Origin: Actinomycetes bacterium
GTDB lineage: Bacteria; Actinomycetota; Acidimicrobiia; Acidimicrobiales; Acidimicrobiaceae
DNA: 40,726 nucleotides
Reading direction: 5' to 3'
Assembly: GCA_021810525.1 (NCBI GenBank)
Contig: JAJZIP010000008.1
Location: 1 to 40,726, forward strand
Below the pieces are notes generated by a model that ran no database searches, had not been told where the DNA came from, and was given only the letters and a program-made list of their open reading frames with translations. Position numbers and translations under genes: made by a program. This document shows, piece after piece, positions 24,592-32,998 of the stretch. Positions within the stretch are counted from its first letter, which is position 1. Each line of letters opens with the position of its first letter.

Positions 24592-26981
24592 CAGTTGTCG
24601 AAACCGGTTCATCCGAGCGGGTGACTGGTAAGCGCTTGCTTCGGCGTGAGGACCCTGCACTACTCACAGGAGAGGCGAAGTATGTCGATGACATCCGGGA
24701 ACAGGGCGCACTATACATGGCTCTGCTGCGCTCACCGCTGGCTCACGCAAAGATAGTTTCAATCGATGTCTCAGCGGCCAAGAAGATGCCTGGCGTGACA
24801 GATGTGATGTCCGGAAGGGATCTGCAGAGCGAATGGGTTGCGCCGATGCCTTGCGCCTGGCCCGTGACTCAAGACATGAAGAACCCTCCCCACTTTCCCC
24901 TTGCAACCGATGTAGTCCACTACGTCGGTGACGCTGTAGCTGTGGTGCTAGCATCCGACAAGGTTGCCGCTGTTGACGCGTTAGCGGCGATCGATGTCAA
25001 CTACGAGGCCCTGCCTGTTGTGGTCGATCTGGAGGACGCAGTCTCCGACAGGATTCTCGTCCATCCGTCTTTAGGCACCAACAAGTGTTTTGTGTGGAAG
25101 GTTGAGCCCGACAACGACAAGGTGGATCAGGCGTTTGCTTCGGCGGCCCACGTAACAAAGAATCGCTATGTCCAGCAAAGGTTGATACCCTCTGCTTTGG
25201 AGCCAAGGGGGGTGATTGCGATTCCCCATCCTTACGGAGGGGAGTATACCCTGTTCAGCTCCACCCAGATTCCTCACATACTCAAAGTGATGCTGAGCAC
25301 GACCATCGGAATCTCCGAGGCAAAGCTCCGCGTGATAGCCCCTGCAGTTGGGGGTGCTTTCGGCTCGAAGCTGAACGTCTATGCTGAGGAGGTCCTAGCT
25401 TTGGCCTTGGCCCGCAAGCTTGGAAAGCCCATTCGCTGGACGGAAGAAAGAAGCGAGAACTCACTCGCAACCATTCATGGTAGAGGACAGCTCCAAGAAA
25501 TTGAGCTGGCTGCCGATGAAAAAGGAAGAATAACCGCAGTCAGAGTCAACATTATTGCCGATATGGGTGGATATCTGCAGCTGCTGACCCCAGGGGTTCC
25601 GCTGCTGGGAGGATTTCTGTACCACGGCCTCTACGATGTTCCGGCTTACTCGTTTAGCTGTACCGGCGTGTTTACGAACAAGACGCCAACAGATGCTTAC
25701 AGGGGTGCCGGTCGGCCGGAAGCGACTTATGCCATTGAAAGGAGCATGGATCTTCTGGCGAAGAAGGTGGGGGTTGATCCTGCAGAAATTCGTCGGCGCA
25801 ACTTCATCCCACCGGAAAAGTTTCCCTATTCGTCCGTCCCTGGGTTGATCTTCGACTCTGGGAGCTACCTGCCCACGTTGGAGATGGCGCTGGAGAAGGT
25901 GGGCTATCAGGAGCTTCGCAAAGAGCAGGAGCGGCGGCGTTCCGGGAACTCCAGGAAGCACCTAGGCGTCGGTATCTCGAGCTACGTGGAGATGTGCGGG
26001 CTCGCCCCTTCCAAGGTGCTGGGTTCGCTCAGGTACTCCGCTGGAGGCTGGGAGTCTGCAACTGTGCGAATTCTTCCGACCTCGAAGGTGCAGGTCGTGA
26101 CGGGCACCTCTCCGCATGGCCAGGGCCATGAGACGTCATGGTCGATGATTGTTGCGGATCGCCTTGGAATCAGCCCGGATGACATAGAAGTACTTCATTC
26201 CGACACGGCTATCGCTCCGCATGGCCTCGATACCTATGGTTCGCGTTCGCTGGCTGTTGGCGGATCAGCGGTCTATCTGGCTACCGAAAGGGTTCTAGAG
26301 AAGGCACGGCTGATAGCGGCGCATCGTCTGGAGGTTTCAGTTGAGGACCTTCAGTACAAAGACGGCAGCTTCAGGGTGACTGGTTCGCCGGAGAAGGCCT
26401 TTGCCCTCTCATCCGTGGCTTTCGAGGCCTTCACTGCGCACGACCTTCCCGAAGGTGTCGAACCCAATCTTGAGGCTACGGTGAGCTGGGATCCCCCAAA
26501 TTTCACCTTCCCGTTCGGGACTCATATTGCCGTTGTTGAAGTGGACGAGGAGACCGGTGCGACAGAACTGCTTCGCTACGTCTCCGTTGACGATGTGGGA
26601 AACCAGATCAACCCGATGATCGTAGAAGGGCAGATCGAGGGCGGTATTGCTCAGGGTGTCGCCCAAGCCCTTTACGAAGAGGCCATCTATGACGAGTTCG
26701 GCAATCTGCTTGACACGACGTTCCTAGAGTATCTGCTGCCATCTGCGGCGGAGTTCCCGAGCTTTGAGCTTGCAAGTACTGTCACACCCTCGCCGACGAA
26801 TCCACTTGGAGTAAAAGGCGTTGGAGAGGCTGGCTGCATAGCGTCTCCACCCGCAGTCATAAATGCAGTCGTTGATGCATTGTCAGTATTCGGAATCGAT
26901 CACATCGACATGCCCGCATCTCCACAAAAGGTCTGGACTGCAATAATGTCGTCGCAAGGCAACGGACGAAAAGTCGAGTAA
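24588..26981 (+). CDS. molybdenum hydroxylase large subunit, form II CoxL-like
   Basis: A 797-residue catalytic subunit of the xanthine-oxidase family, binding the molybdopterin cytosine dinucleotide cofactor. Landmarks are [15 protein letters not shown] at the N-terminus, GGAFGSKL, the active-site loop AYRGAGR (370-376), [11 protein letters not shown], and GVGEAG with the catalytic Glu at 747. The loop is the form II type. True CO dehydrogenase (form I) has AYRCSFR, where the Cys holds the copper; the equivalent residue here is Gly373. CO oxidation is therefore not expected, and hydroxylation of an aldehyde, N-heterocycle or aromatic is more likely. It overlaps coxS by four bases and is followed at nine bases by coxM. 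The substrate is unknown. Confidence 0.92.
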   Translation: MTVVETGSSERVTGKRLLRREDPALLTGEAKYVDDIREQGALYMALLRSPLAHAKIVSIDVSAAKKMPGVTDVMSGRDLQSEWVAPMPCAWPVTQDMKNPPHFPLATDVVHYVGDAVAVVLASDKVAAVDALAAIDVNYEALPVVVDLEDAVSDRILVHPSLGTNKCFVWKVEPDNDKVDQAFASAAHVTKNRYVQQRLIPSALEPRGVIAIPHPYGGEYTLFSSTQIPHILKVMLSTTIGISEAKLRVIAPAVGGAFGSKLNVYAEEVLALALARKLGKPIRWTEERSENSLATIHGRGQLQEIELAADEKGRITAVRVNIIADMGGYLQLLTPGVPLLGGFLYHGLYDVPAYSFSCTGVFTNKTPTDAYRGAGRPEATYAIERSMDLLAKKVGVDPAEIRRRNFIPPEKFPYSSVPGLIFDSGSYLPTLEMALEKVGYQELRKEQERRRSGNSRKHLGVGISSYVEMCGLAPSKVLGSLRYSAGGWESATVRILPTSKVQVVTGTSPHGQGHETSWSMIVADRLGISPDDIEVLHSDTAIAPHGLDTYGSRSLAVGGSAVYLATERVLEKARLIAAHRLEVSVEDLQYKDGSFRVTGSPEKAFALSSVAFEAFTAHDLPEGVEPNLEATVSWDPPNFTFPFGTHIAVVEVDEETGATELLRYVSVDDVGNQINPMIVEGQIEGGIAQGVAQALYEEAIYDEFGNLLDTTFLEYLLPSAAEFPSFELASTVTPSPTNPLGVKGVGEAGCIASPPAVINAVVDALSVFGIDHIDMPASPQKVWTAIMSSQGNGRKVE

Positions 26982-26990
26982 GGAGTACAA

Positions 26991-27803
26991 ATGTTCCCAG
27001 CTTCATTTGACTATGCAAAGGCACGCTCCGTAGCGGAAGCGATCTCGATCCTCTCGTCTGTGGAGGATGCCAAGTTGCTGGCCGGCGGCCACTCGCTCCT
27101 TCCACTGATGAAACTTCGGCTGGCGAGCCCTAGCATGCTTGTCGATATCGGATCCCTGGCAGAACTCTCCTACATAGAGGATAAGGGTGACTACGTCGCC
27201 ATTGGCTCGATGACGCGTCATCACGACATTTCATCGTCCAGGGTTCTGAAATCTGAGATCCCACTCCTCCCGTACGTGGCATCCCAGGTTGGCGATCCGC
27301 AGGTTCGCCACCGTGGCACGATCGGCGGTTCGATATCTCACGGAGACGGAGCGAGCGATCTACCCGCAGCGGTGCTCGCTTTGGATGCGAAATTCGTCGT
27401 CGCGGGTCCGAAGAGGGAGCGAATTGTTCCTGCCACAGAGTTCTTCGTTGGTTTTCTCGAGACTGTTCTCTCTCCCGACGAGCTGCTCACCGAGATCAGG
27501 GTACCCAAGTTCAGCGGCGGCTGGTCATTTCAGAAGTTCAACAGGCGGGCTCAAGATTGGGCTATCGTCGGCGTCGCCGCGGTGAATGATGGCGGGACCA
27601 GAGTTTCGCTTGTCAACATGGGGCCGACTCCTATGCGTGCGAGAGCCGTGGAAGAGGCACTGGCCGATGGCGCATCGATAGAGACTGCCAGCTCAAAGGC
27701 GAGCGAGGGTATGGACCCTCCGACGGACCTGAATGCTTCTTCGCAGTATCGGAGACATCTTGCCGAGGTGCTTGTGAAAAGGGCGTTGACCGAGGCGGTT
27801 TGA
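26991..27803 (+). CDS. molybdenum hydroxylase FAD-binding medium subunit, CoxM-like
   Basis: A 270-residue flavoprotein subunit that takes electrons from the iron-sulfur subunit. The two FAD motifs of the family are present: AGGHSLLP (31-38) and TIGGSISHGDGASD (110-123). The C-terminal CO_deh_flav domain (about 170-270) is complete, with FQKFNRRAQDWAIVGVAA. AAGGAG overlaps the coxL stop, five bases before the ATG. The gene order S-L-M differs from the M-S-L order of the best known form I operon of Oligotropha and is common among form II-type clusters. Confidence 0.92.
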   Translation: MFPASFDYAKARSVAEAISILSSVEDAKLLAGGHSLLPLMKLRLASPSMLVDIGSLAELSYIEDKGDYVAIGSMTRHHDISSSRVLKSEIPLLPYVASQVGDPQVRHRGTIGGSISHGDGASDLPAAVLALDAKFVVAGPKRERIVPATEFFVGFLETVLSPDELLTEIRVPKFSGGWSFQKFNRRAQDWAIVGVAAVNDGGTRVSLVNMGPTPMRARAVEEALADGASIETASSKASEGMDPPTDLNASSQYRRHLAEVLVKRALTEAV

Positions 27804-27843
27804 TAACGCCTCAAGTAGGTGGCCGCAGACTCTAGGCTGTTTA

Positions 27844-28824
27844 ATGTCCAGTGCAACAATAATTTGGAGTCTGAGTTTGTCCTTTTCAAGTGTTAACTAC
27901 GAGCCTTTTGGCATCGCCTCACCTGCCGAGCTTCAGTCGAAGCTGGCAGAGTACGAGTATCTTGCGGACGAGACCTTGTCTACCACGATCTTTCTCTCAT
28001 TGGCACTTGCAAGGCCGCTGTTTCTCGAAGGAGAGGCGGGAGTCGGCAAGACCGAAGTCGCCAAGGCTCTCTCGAGATGGCTCGGAACCGAGCTCATACG
28101 TTTGCAGTGCTATGAGGGAATTGACGTCTCTCAAGCCTTGTATGAGTGGGACTACTCGAAGCAACTGCTCCATTTGAGAGCTGCAGAGTCCGGCTCGGTT
28201 GACGGCATCCATAGCAAAATCAACATCGAGGAGTTGGAGAGCGAACTCTATGGAGAGAGGTTCCTTCTCAAGCGCCCTATTCTTGCCGCTCTTTCCTCGA
28301 CCGGAGGAATGCCGCCGGTGCTCTTGATTGACGAGCTGGACAGAGCTGACGACGAGTTTGAGGCTTTTCTTCTCGAAGTTCTCTCCGAGTACTCGGTGAC
28401 AATACCTGAAATCGGTCAAATCAGAGCGAAGATTCCTCCGATTGTCGTCATCACGTCAAATCGAACTCGAGACGTTCACGATGCCCTGAAGAGGCGGTGC
28501 CTTTACTGCTGGGTGGAGCATCCAACATTCGAGCGGGAGGTCGAAATAGTCAATCTGAGGGCTCCCGAGGTTGGTCTCATCCTTGCCCGTCAAGTTGCCG
28601 GCCTGGTCGAGAGGCTGCGGACCATGGGCCTCTTCAAGCCGCCGGGGGTGGCGGAGACAATCGATTGGGCACAGTCGTTGGCAATACTCGGGGCCAAAGA
28701 GCTCAATGAGCGGCTGGTCGAAGAGACGTTGGGAAGCGTTCTCAAATACAAAGAGGATTCTGACAGAGTACGAGCAAGTTCGTTGAGCGAATTGGTGCGT
28801 TCGGCTGTCCAGAGAGCGCGGTAG
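27844..28824 (+). CDS. MoxR-type AAA+ ATPase, CoxD-like
   Basis: A 326-residue AAA+ chaperone ATPase. Walker A is GEAGVGKT (63-70), Walker B is VLLIDELD (159-166), followed by the sensor region VVITSNRTRDVHDALKRRC. Such proteins act with a VWA partner (next gene) in maturing metalloenzymes; CoxD in Oligotropha is needed for the sulfur/copper steps of the CO dehydrogenase active site. The start is uncertain: the ATG at 27844 has no good ribosome-binding site, and residues 1-16 are hydrophobic and not typical, so an in-frame GTG near 27889 is an alternative. It follows coxM by 40 bases. Confidence 0.88.
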   Translation: MSSATIIWSLSLSFSSVNYEPFGIASPAELQSKLAEYEYLADETLSTTIFLSLALARPLFLEGEAGVGKTEVAKALSRWLGTELIRLQCYEGIDVSQALYEWDYSKQLLHLRAAESGSVDGIHSKINIEELESELYGERFLLKRPILAALSSTGGMPPVLLIDELDRADDEFEAFLLEVLSEYSVTIPEIGQIRAKIPPIVVITSNRTRDVHDALKRRCLYCWVEHPTFEREVEIVNLRAPEVGLILARQVAGLVERLRTMGLFKPPGVAETIDWAQSLAILGAKELNERLVEETLGSVLKYKEDSDRVRASSLSELVRSAVQRAR

Positions 28825-28836
28825 AGGTGGGCCAGA

Positions 28837-29946
28837 ATGGATGATTTCACGATATTAGCGGTGGGATTTGCCAGGCTGCTGCGCGGAGCAGGGATCAAGG
28901 TTCCAACGGATCGTGTGACCTGGTTTGCCCGGTCCCTGTCGGTCCTAGGCATCGAGTCCAGGGAAAACCTTTATCGCTGTGCAAGGGCGACTCTGGTTTC
29001 CCGTCCAGAGGATTTTGCTACTTTGGACGCATGCTTCTCCTCGTGGTGGCTCTCCGCTGGCTCAGAAGTGGCACCAGCGGTTCCTGAGGAGCTGAAAGTC
29101 GCAGTCGAGGTTGACGCGGAAATAGAGTCGGACTACAGCGAGAAGGTCGAGCCATTTCAGCCCGACATCACTCTGCACTTGAAGTTTTCGGAGAATGAGG
29201 TGCTTTTCAACAAAGATTTTGCAAAGTGTACTCAGGCGGAGTTGGAGGAGGCTGCGAGAGCGATGGATCGAATCGCGCTGGTGGTACCGCGCCGGCAAAC
29301 CACAAGAAAGATCGCGTCCAACTCTCGCAAAGGAGCGATTGATATCAGGAGGAGCGTCAAAGAGGCGATAGCTCACCAGGGTGAACCGGTGCGTGTGAGA
29401 CATCGGGTCAATGGCACGCGCCCCAGAAGGATCGTTCTTCTTTGTGACATCTCCGGCTCGATGGAGCCCTATGCCCGCGCGATGATTCGATTCCTACATA
29501 CTGCCGTGGTCGGAGGTATCCGAGTTGAGGCATTTACCTTCAGTACGTCTCTTACAAGGATTACCAGGGAACTCAACTGGAAGGACCCGGATGTGGCGCT
29601 AGCAAGAGCCGGGCAGGCTGTGAAAGACTGGTCCGGTGGAACTCGGATAGGCGAAGCCCTCAGAGAGTTCAATGGGCGCTTCGGTGTCAGAGGAATGGCA
29701 AGGGGTGCGCTTGTCGTTATTATGTCTGATGGCTGGGACAGGGGTGAACCCGAACTGGTGGAGCGTGAGATGGGAAGGTTGAGCCGAGTCGCTCAAAGAA
29801 TCATTTGGGTGAACCCCCTGAAGTACACTCCCGGTTATGCACCAATCGCTCGCGGTATGTCAGCGGCGCTGCCGTACATCACCGATTTCGTTGAGGGACA
29901 TTCGCTGGGCTCGTTGATTCAGCTTGCGGAGGTGATAGCCAGATGA
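28837..29946 (+). CDS. VWA-domain protein, CoxE-like
   Basis: A 369-residue protein, partner of the MoxR ATPase. The N-terminal 190 residues are helical and contain the family linker VVPRRQTTRKI. The von Willebrand A domain (about 197-365) keeps a complete metal-ion-dependent adhesion site: DISGS (204-208), the Thr in WSGGTR (about 269) and Asp298 in MSDGW. GAGGTGGG precedes the ATG. It overlaps the XdhC-like gene by four bases (ATGA). In CO dehydrogenase operons, CoxD, CoxE and CoxF together assemble the molybdenum active site; the same set here serves a form II enzyme. Confidence 0.9.
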   Translation: MDDFTILAVGFARLLRGAGIKVPTDRVTWFARSLSVLGIESRENLYRCARATLVSRPEDFATLDACFSSWWLSAGSEVAPAVPEELKVAVEVDAEIESDYSEKVEPFQPDITLHLKFSENEVLFNKDFAKCTQAELEEAARAMDRIALVVPRRQTTRKIASNSRKGAIDIRRSVKEAIAHQGEPVRVRHRVNGTRPRRIVLLCDISGSMEPYARAMIRFLHTAVVGGIRVEAFTFSTSLTRITRELNWKDPDVALARAGQAVKDWSGGTRIGEALREFNGRFGVRGMARGALVVIMSDGWDRGEPELVEREMGRLSRVAQRIIWVNPLKYTPGYAPIARGMSAALPYITDFVEGHSLGSLIQLAEVIAR

Positions 29947-31193
29947 AGGAAGTATTGCGTGATATAGACCTATGGCGAAGCCAGGGTAAGCGAGTTGCAA
30001 TTGCGCGCGTGGTCGGAGTCGAGGGCTCCGGACCGCGGGACATCGGGGCTACGATGGCTGTCTCTGAAGCTGGAGAGGTTGCAGGATCTGTCTCGGGTGG
30101 ATGTGTGGAGGGAGCTGTGGTCACCGAGGCGCTCAAAGCGATGGGGGTCTCTTCGATGCCGGCAGGCGATTCTACAGCTGCGATGGGCGACCTGGGTGAG
30201 ATAGATCAGGCAGCCGTTGGCTGCCCGATTGTCCAGACCTTTGGCTATTCAGATGATGAGGCATTCGCGGTTGGCCTAACCTGCGGCGGCACCCTACGGA
30301 TCCTGATCGACCCAGATCTGCCTGAGTTCTACGACGAGTTAGAAGACGATATCAAGAAGGAACGTCCCTTTGTATTGGTCACGGTCACGTCACTGAATCC
30401 CGCGGAAATTGGTGAGTACGAGGTGCGCGACCTTTCCAGCGAAGGCAGAGACGCATTTTCGTTGAGTGGAGGACTTCCGCAGCTCGGAGCGTCAATGCTC
30501 GTCTATGCTGACGGTTCTCGTACTGGCTCGCTGGGCAGGGACGATCTCGACCAGGTTGTCATAAGGGACTCTCTTGGAGCACTTTCCCTTGGGAGAACCG
30601 ACATGCGGCACTATGGCCGAAACGGTCAGGCGCGGCACCAGGAGGTTGGAGTGGTGTTCGAAGTCTTCGCTCCACCACCGAGGATGATCATTTTCGGAGC
30701 GGTAGATTTCACCGCTGCGCTGGTGCGGGTTGCAAAGGTGCTGGGGTACAAGGTCACCGTGTGTGATGCCCGCCCGATCTTTGCCACTAAGGCTAGATTT
30801 CCGGCGGCTGATGAGGTCATTGTCGATTGGCCGGACCGCTATCTGGAGAAGGTGCTGGATTCATTGAGCGAACGAGATGCAATATGTGTTCTCACCCATG
30901 ATCCTAAGTTCGACATTCCCGCCATTCAGAAGGCCTTACAGAGCAAAGTTGGGTACATCGGTGCCATGGGTTCGCGAAGGACACACAAGGAGCGGACGGA
31001 AAGGCTGTTGGCAACTGGTATTCCTTTTGAGGTCCTGGAACGTCGAGTCATGGGACCCATAGGCCTCGATATCGGTGCGCGGACTCCGGAAGAGACTGCG
31101 ATATCGATCTGCGCTGAAATAATCTCGAATAGAACGGGGCGTTCTGCAATATCGTTGAGCGAGACGCAGGGGTCGATACATGATCGGAATTGA
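29943..31193 (+). CDS. XdhC/CoxF-family molybdenum cofactor maturation protein
   Basis: A 416-residue protein of the XdhC/CoxI family, which binds molybdenum cofactor and helps insert the sulfurated form into xanthine-oxidase-type enzymes. The N-terminal domain has the conserved VEGSGPRDIGATMAV and SGGCVEGAV (Cys54) motifs and GLTCGGTLRILI (Cys114). The C-terminal Rossmann domain begins around IIFGAVDFTAAL (249-260) and ends with GYIGAMGSRRTHKERTERL and GLDIGARTPEETAISI. A region of about 80 residues between the two (about 150-240) is longer than in compact XdhC proteins. Translationally coupled to coxE by the ATGA overlap. Confidence 0.9.
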   Translation: MKEVLRDIDLWRSQGKRVAIARVVGVEGSGPRDIGATMAVSEAGEVAGSVSGGCVEGAVVTEALKAMGVSSMPAGDSTAAMGDLGEIDQAAVGCPIVQTFGYSDDEAFAVGLTCGGTLRILIDPDLPEFYDELEDDIKKERPFVLVTVTSLNPAEIGEYEVRDLSSEGRDAFSLSGGLPQLGASMLVYADGSRTGSLGRDDLDQVVIRDSLGALSLGRTDMRHYGRNGQARHQEVGVVFEVFAPPPRMIIFGAVDFTAALVRVAKVLGYKVTVCDARPIFATKARFPAADEVIVDWPDRYLEKVLDSLSERDAICVLTHDPKFDIPAIQKALQSKVGYIGAMGSRRTHKERTERLLATGIPFEVLERRVMGPIGLDIGARTPEETAISICAEIISNRTGRSAISLSETQGSIHDRN

Positions 31194-31199
31194 GTAGAG

Positions 31200-31766
31200 T
31201 TGTCGAAGGCAGGGCTGCTTCTTTGTGGTGGCCAGGGAAGCCGTTTTCATGGCCAAGTCAATAAGCTCGTTCATCCGTTGGGCAGTTCGGTAGTTGTCGA
31301 AGTCTCGCTCGCCGCAATGTTGGGTGCTGGTTTCGACTTCAATATCGTCGTAGATGGAGCAGTGGATGTTGGTCCTTACCTAGCGCGGGGAGTTGTCCAC
31401 GTTCACAACCCCGATTGGATAGACGGAATGGCGACCTCACTCAAGCGAGGCGTTGAAGCCGCGAAGAGACTGGGAGTGGATAGTCTCATAGTTGGTCTTG
31501 GCGATCAGCCGGGCATTCCAGCTAGCAGCTGGCAAGCTGTCGGCCAATCTCATGATCGGCCGATCGCCGTGGCGACCTATCATGGGAAACGAAGGAATCC
31601 AGTCAGACTTGACAGCTCGATATGGGAGCTGCTGCCCGAGTCAGGTGACGAAGGGGCTAGAACCCTGTTCAGAGCCTATCCAGAGCTGGTGGAAGAGGTG
31701 GATTGCTTGGGGGATCCACGCGACATTGATACCTTGGAGGATTTAATCAAGTGGAACAACTTTTGA
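31200..31766 (+). CDS. MobA-like nucleotidyltransferase (probable molybdopterin cytidylyltransferase)
   Basis: A 188-residue NTP transferase of the MobA/MocA family. It has the nucleotide-binding start GLLLCGGQGSRF with Lys around residue 22, the NPDWIDGMATSLKRG segment typical of MocA-like enzymes, and GLGDQPGI with the metal-binding Asp. In this setting it should add CMP to molybdopterin, forming the MCD cofactor that CoxL-type enzymes carry; specificity for CTP rather than GTP is inferred from context. The TTG start follows the XdhC stop by six bases. The 3' end overlaps the coxG start by 16 bases. Confidence 0.85.
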   Translation: MSKAGLLLCGGQGSRFHGQVNKLVHPLGSSVVVEVSLAAMLGAGFDFNIVVDGAVDVGPYLARGVVHVHNPDWIDGMATSLKRGVEAAKRLGVDSLIVGLGDQPGIPASSWQAVGQSHDRPIAVATYHGKRRNPVRLDSSIWELLPESGDEGARTLFRAYPELVEEVDCLGDPRDIDTLEDLIKWNNF

Positions 31767-32473
31767 ATGAGTTTTCAGTTGCACTTCCCATTGAAAAGGC
31801 ATGGAGAATCTTGACGGATATCGAGAAGATTGCGCCGTGTCTTCCAGGGGCCACCCTTGAGGAGATCAATGGTGAAACCTATACCGGCTCGGTGAAAGTG
31901 AAGGTCGGTCCGATTGTGGCCTCTTATAAAGGGAAGGCGAGCTTCATAGAGATGGACCACGCGCAGCACCGCGCGGTTCTCAAGGCTGAAGGAAGGGATA
32001 CAAAAGGCCAGGGAAACGCATCGGCCACAGTTACGGCCGAACTCCGCGGCAACGGCGCTCAAACCGATGTCAAAGTGACAACAGACCTGGCAATCACCGG
32101 ACGAGTAGCCCAGTTTGGACGCGGGGTCCTGTCAGACGTCTCATCCAAGCTCATGGGTCAGTTTGTCAATTCTCTGGAGGAACTGATCGAGCAAGACGTC
32201 AAGCCTGTCTCGGCGGAGGGCGGGGCCGTCACAGAGGCCAAGGTCGAGGGCCAAGTTGGCCAGGGCGCTGCCGATGGTTCGTCAGCGCAGGCTCCCAGCG
32301 AGGGTCCGCGCAAGATATACCAGAAAGAGGTTGAGCCGGTCGATCTGCTCAACATGGCTGGGAGCTCCCTGAAGAAGCGTTTGATCCCAGGTGGCATCGG
32401 CGCTCTGATACTGGTGCTTTTCCTTCTTGGCCGCCGCGGGCGCAAGAGCAGGATGCGCGCGCGCAAGAGGTAA
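31751..32473 (+). CDS. CoxG-family SRPBCC protein with C-terminal membrane anchor
   Basis: A 240-residue protein. Residues about 1-150 are the CoxG SRPBCC (START-like) domain: FSVALPIEKAWRILTDIEKI, CLPGATLEE, GSVKVKVGPI and the RVAQFGRGVLSDVS segment. A Gly/Ala/Glu-rich linker (about 155-195) leads to one hydrophobic helix near residues 213-227 (ALILVLFLLG) and a very basic C-terminus that should face the cytoplasm. In Oligotropha CoxG recruits CO dehydrogenase to the membrane, and CoxG proteins have been reported to bind quinone. The GTG start with GGAGG ten bases upstream is inside the preceding gene. Confidence 0.9.
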   Translation: MEQLLNEFSVALPIEKAWRILTDIEKIAPCLPGATLEEINGETYTGSVKVKVGPIVASYKGKASFIEMDHAQHRAVLKAEGRDTKGQGNASATVTAELRGNGAQTDVKVTTDLAITGRVAQFGRGVLSDVSSKLMGQFVNSLEELIEQDVKPVSAEGGAVTEAKVEGQVGQGAADGSSAQAPSEGPRKIYQKEVEPVDLLNMAGSSLKKRLIPGGIGALILVLFLLGRRGRKSRMRARKR

Positions 32474-32479
32474 TTGCCA

Positions 32480-32932
32480 ATGGTCGAAACAGAGGAACAG
32501 GTTGTCGAAAGGCTCCTGGGCAGAAAGCCCAAGGGACCTTGGTTGGTTTGTCTCTATGATCGACACGGTGAGCCGCTAGTGTTGGAGACGTCTCCGATCT
32601 TGGAAGATGGCACGCCGATGCCGACTATTTTTTGGCTTTTGGGCAGGGAACTGCGTCAAGATGTGTCGAGAGTGGAGTCACGTGGCGGCGTAAGACAGGC
32701 CGACGTCACTCTCGATCCTGCAGATATAGCTGAATCACATGAGCGGTACAGAAAGTTTCGCGATTCCAAGATCCCCAGTGGCTTCACCGGAATTCGGCCA
32801 TATGGCGGTGTGGGCGGAACAAGAAGGGGGGTCAAGTGCCTTCATGCCCACGTAGCATGGCATTTGGTTGGAGGCAACGATCCTGTGGGGCTGTGGACGC
32901 TCAATGAGATTGTGGGCTCGCGAACCGGCTGA
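32480..32932 (+). CDS. DUF501 protein
   Basis: A 150-residue protein matching DUF501, a family of unknown function found mainly in actinobacteria. Recognised segments are VVERLLGRKPKGP, VLETSPILEDGTPMPTIFWL and the C-terminal VKCLHAHVAWHLVGG. The ATG at 32480 is taken as the start because AGAGG precedes it at a good distance; a TTG two codons upstream also exists. In most actinobacteria this gene follows eno and ftsB and precedes ppx. Here it ends the cox operon, seven bases after coxG, about 12 kb from ftsB, so it is probably transcribed with the cox genes. Confidence 0.8.
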   Translation: MVETEEQVVERLLGRKPKGPWLVCLYDRHGEPLVLETSPILEDGTPMPTIFWLLGRELRQDVSRVESRGGVRQADVTLDPADIAESHERYRKFRDSKIPSGFTGIRPYGGVGGTRRGVKCLHAHVAWHLVGGNDPVGLWTLNEIVGSRTG

Positions 32933-32998
32933 CTTGCTCTGCTTTGAGATGAGATTTTTCCCTGGCCTGCGAGTCATTGCTCGGTCTGGCACTGAAAG

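Noticed and set aside
24588-26981. Annotation as genuine (form I) aerobic CO dehydrogenase large subunit
   Set aside because: The active-site loop is AYRGAGR, not AYRCSFR; the copper-binding Cys is missing.
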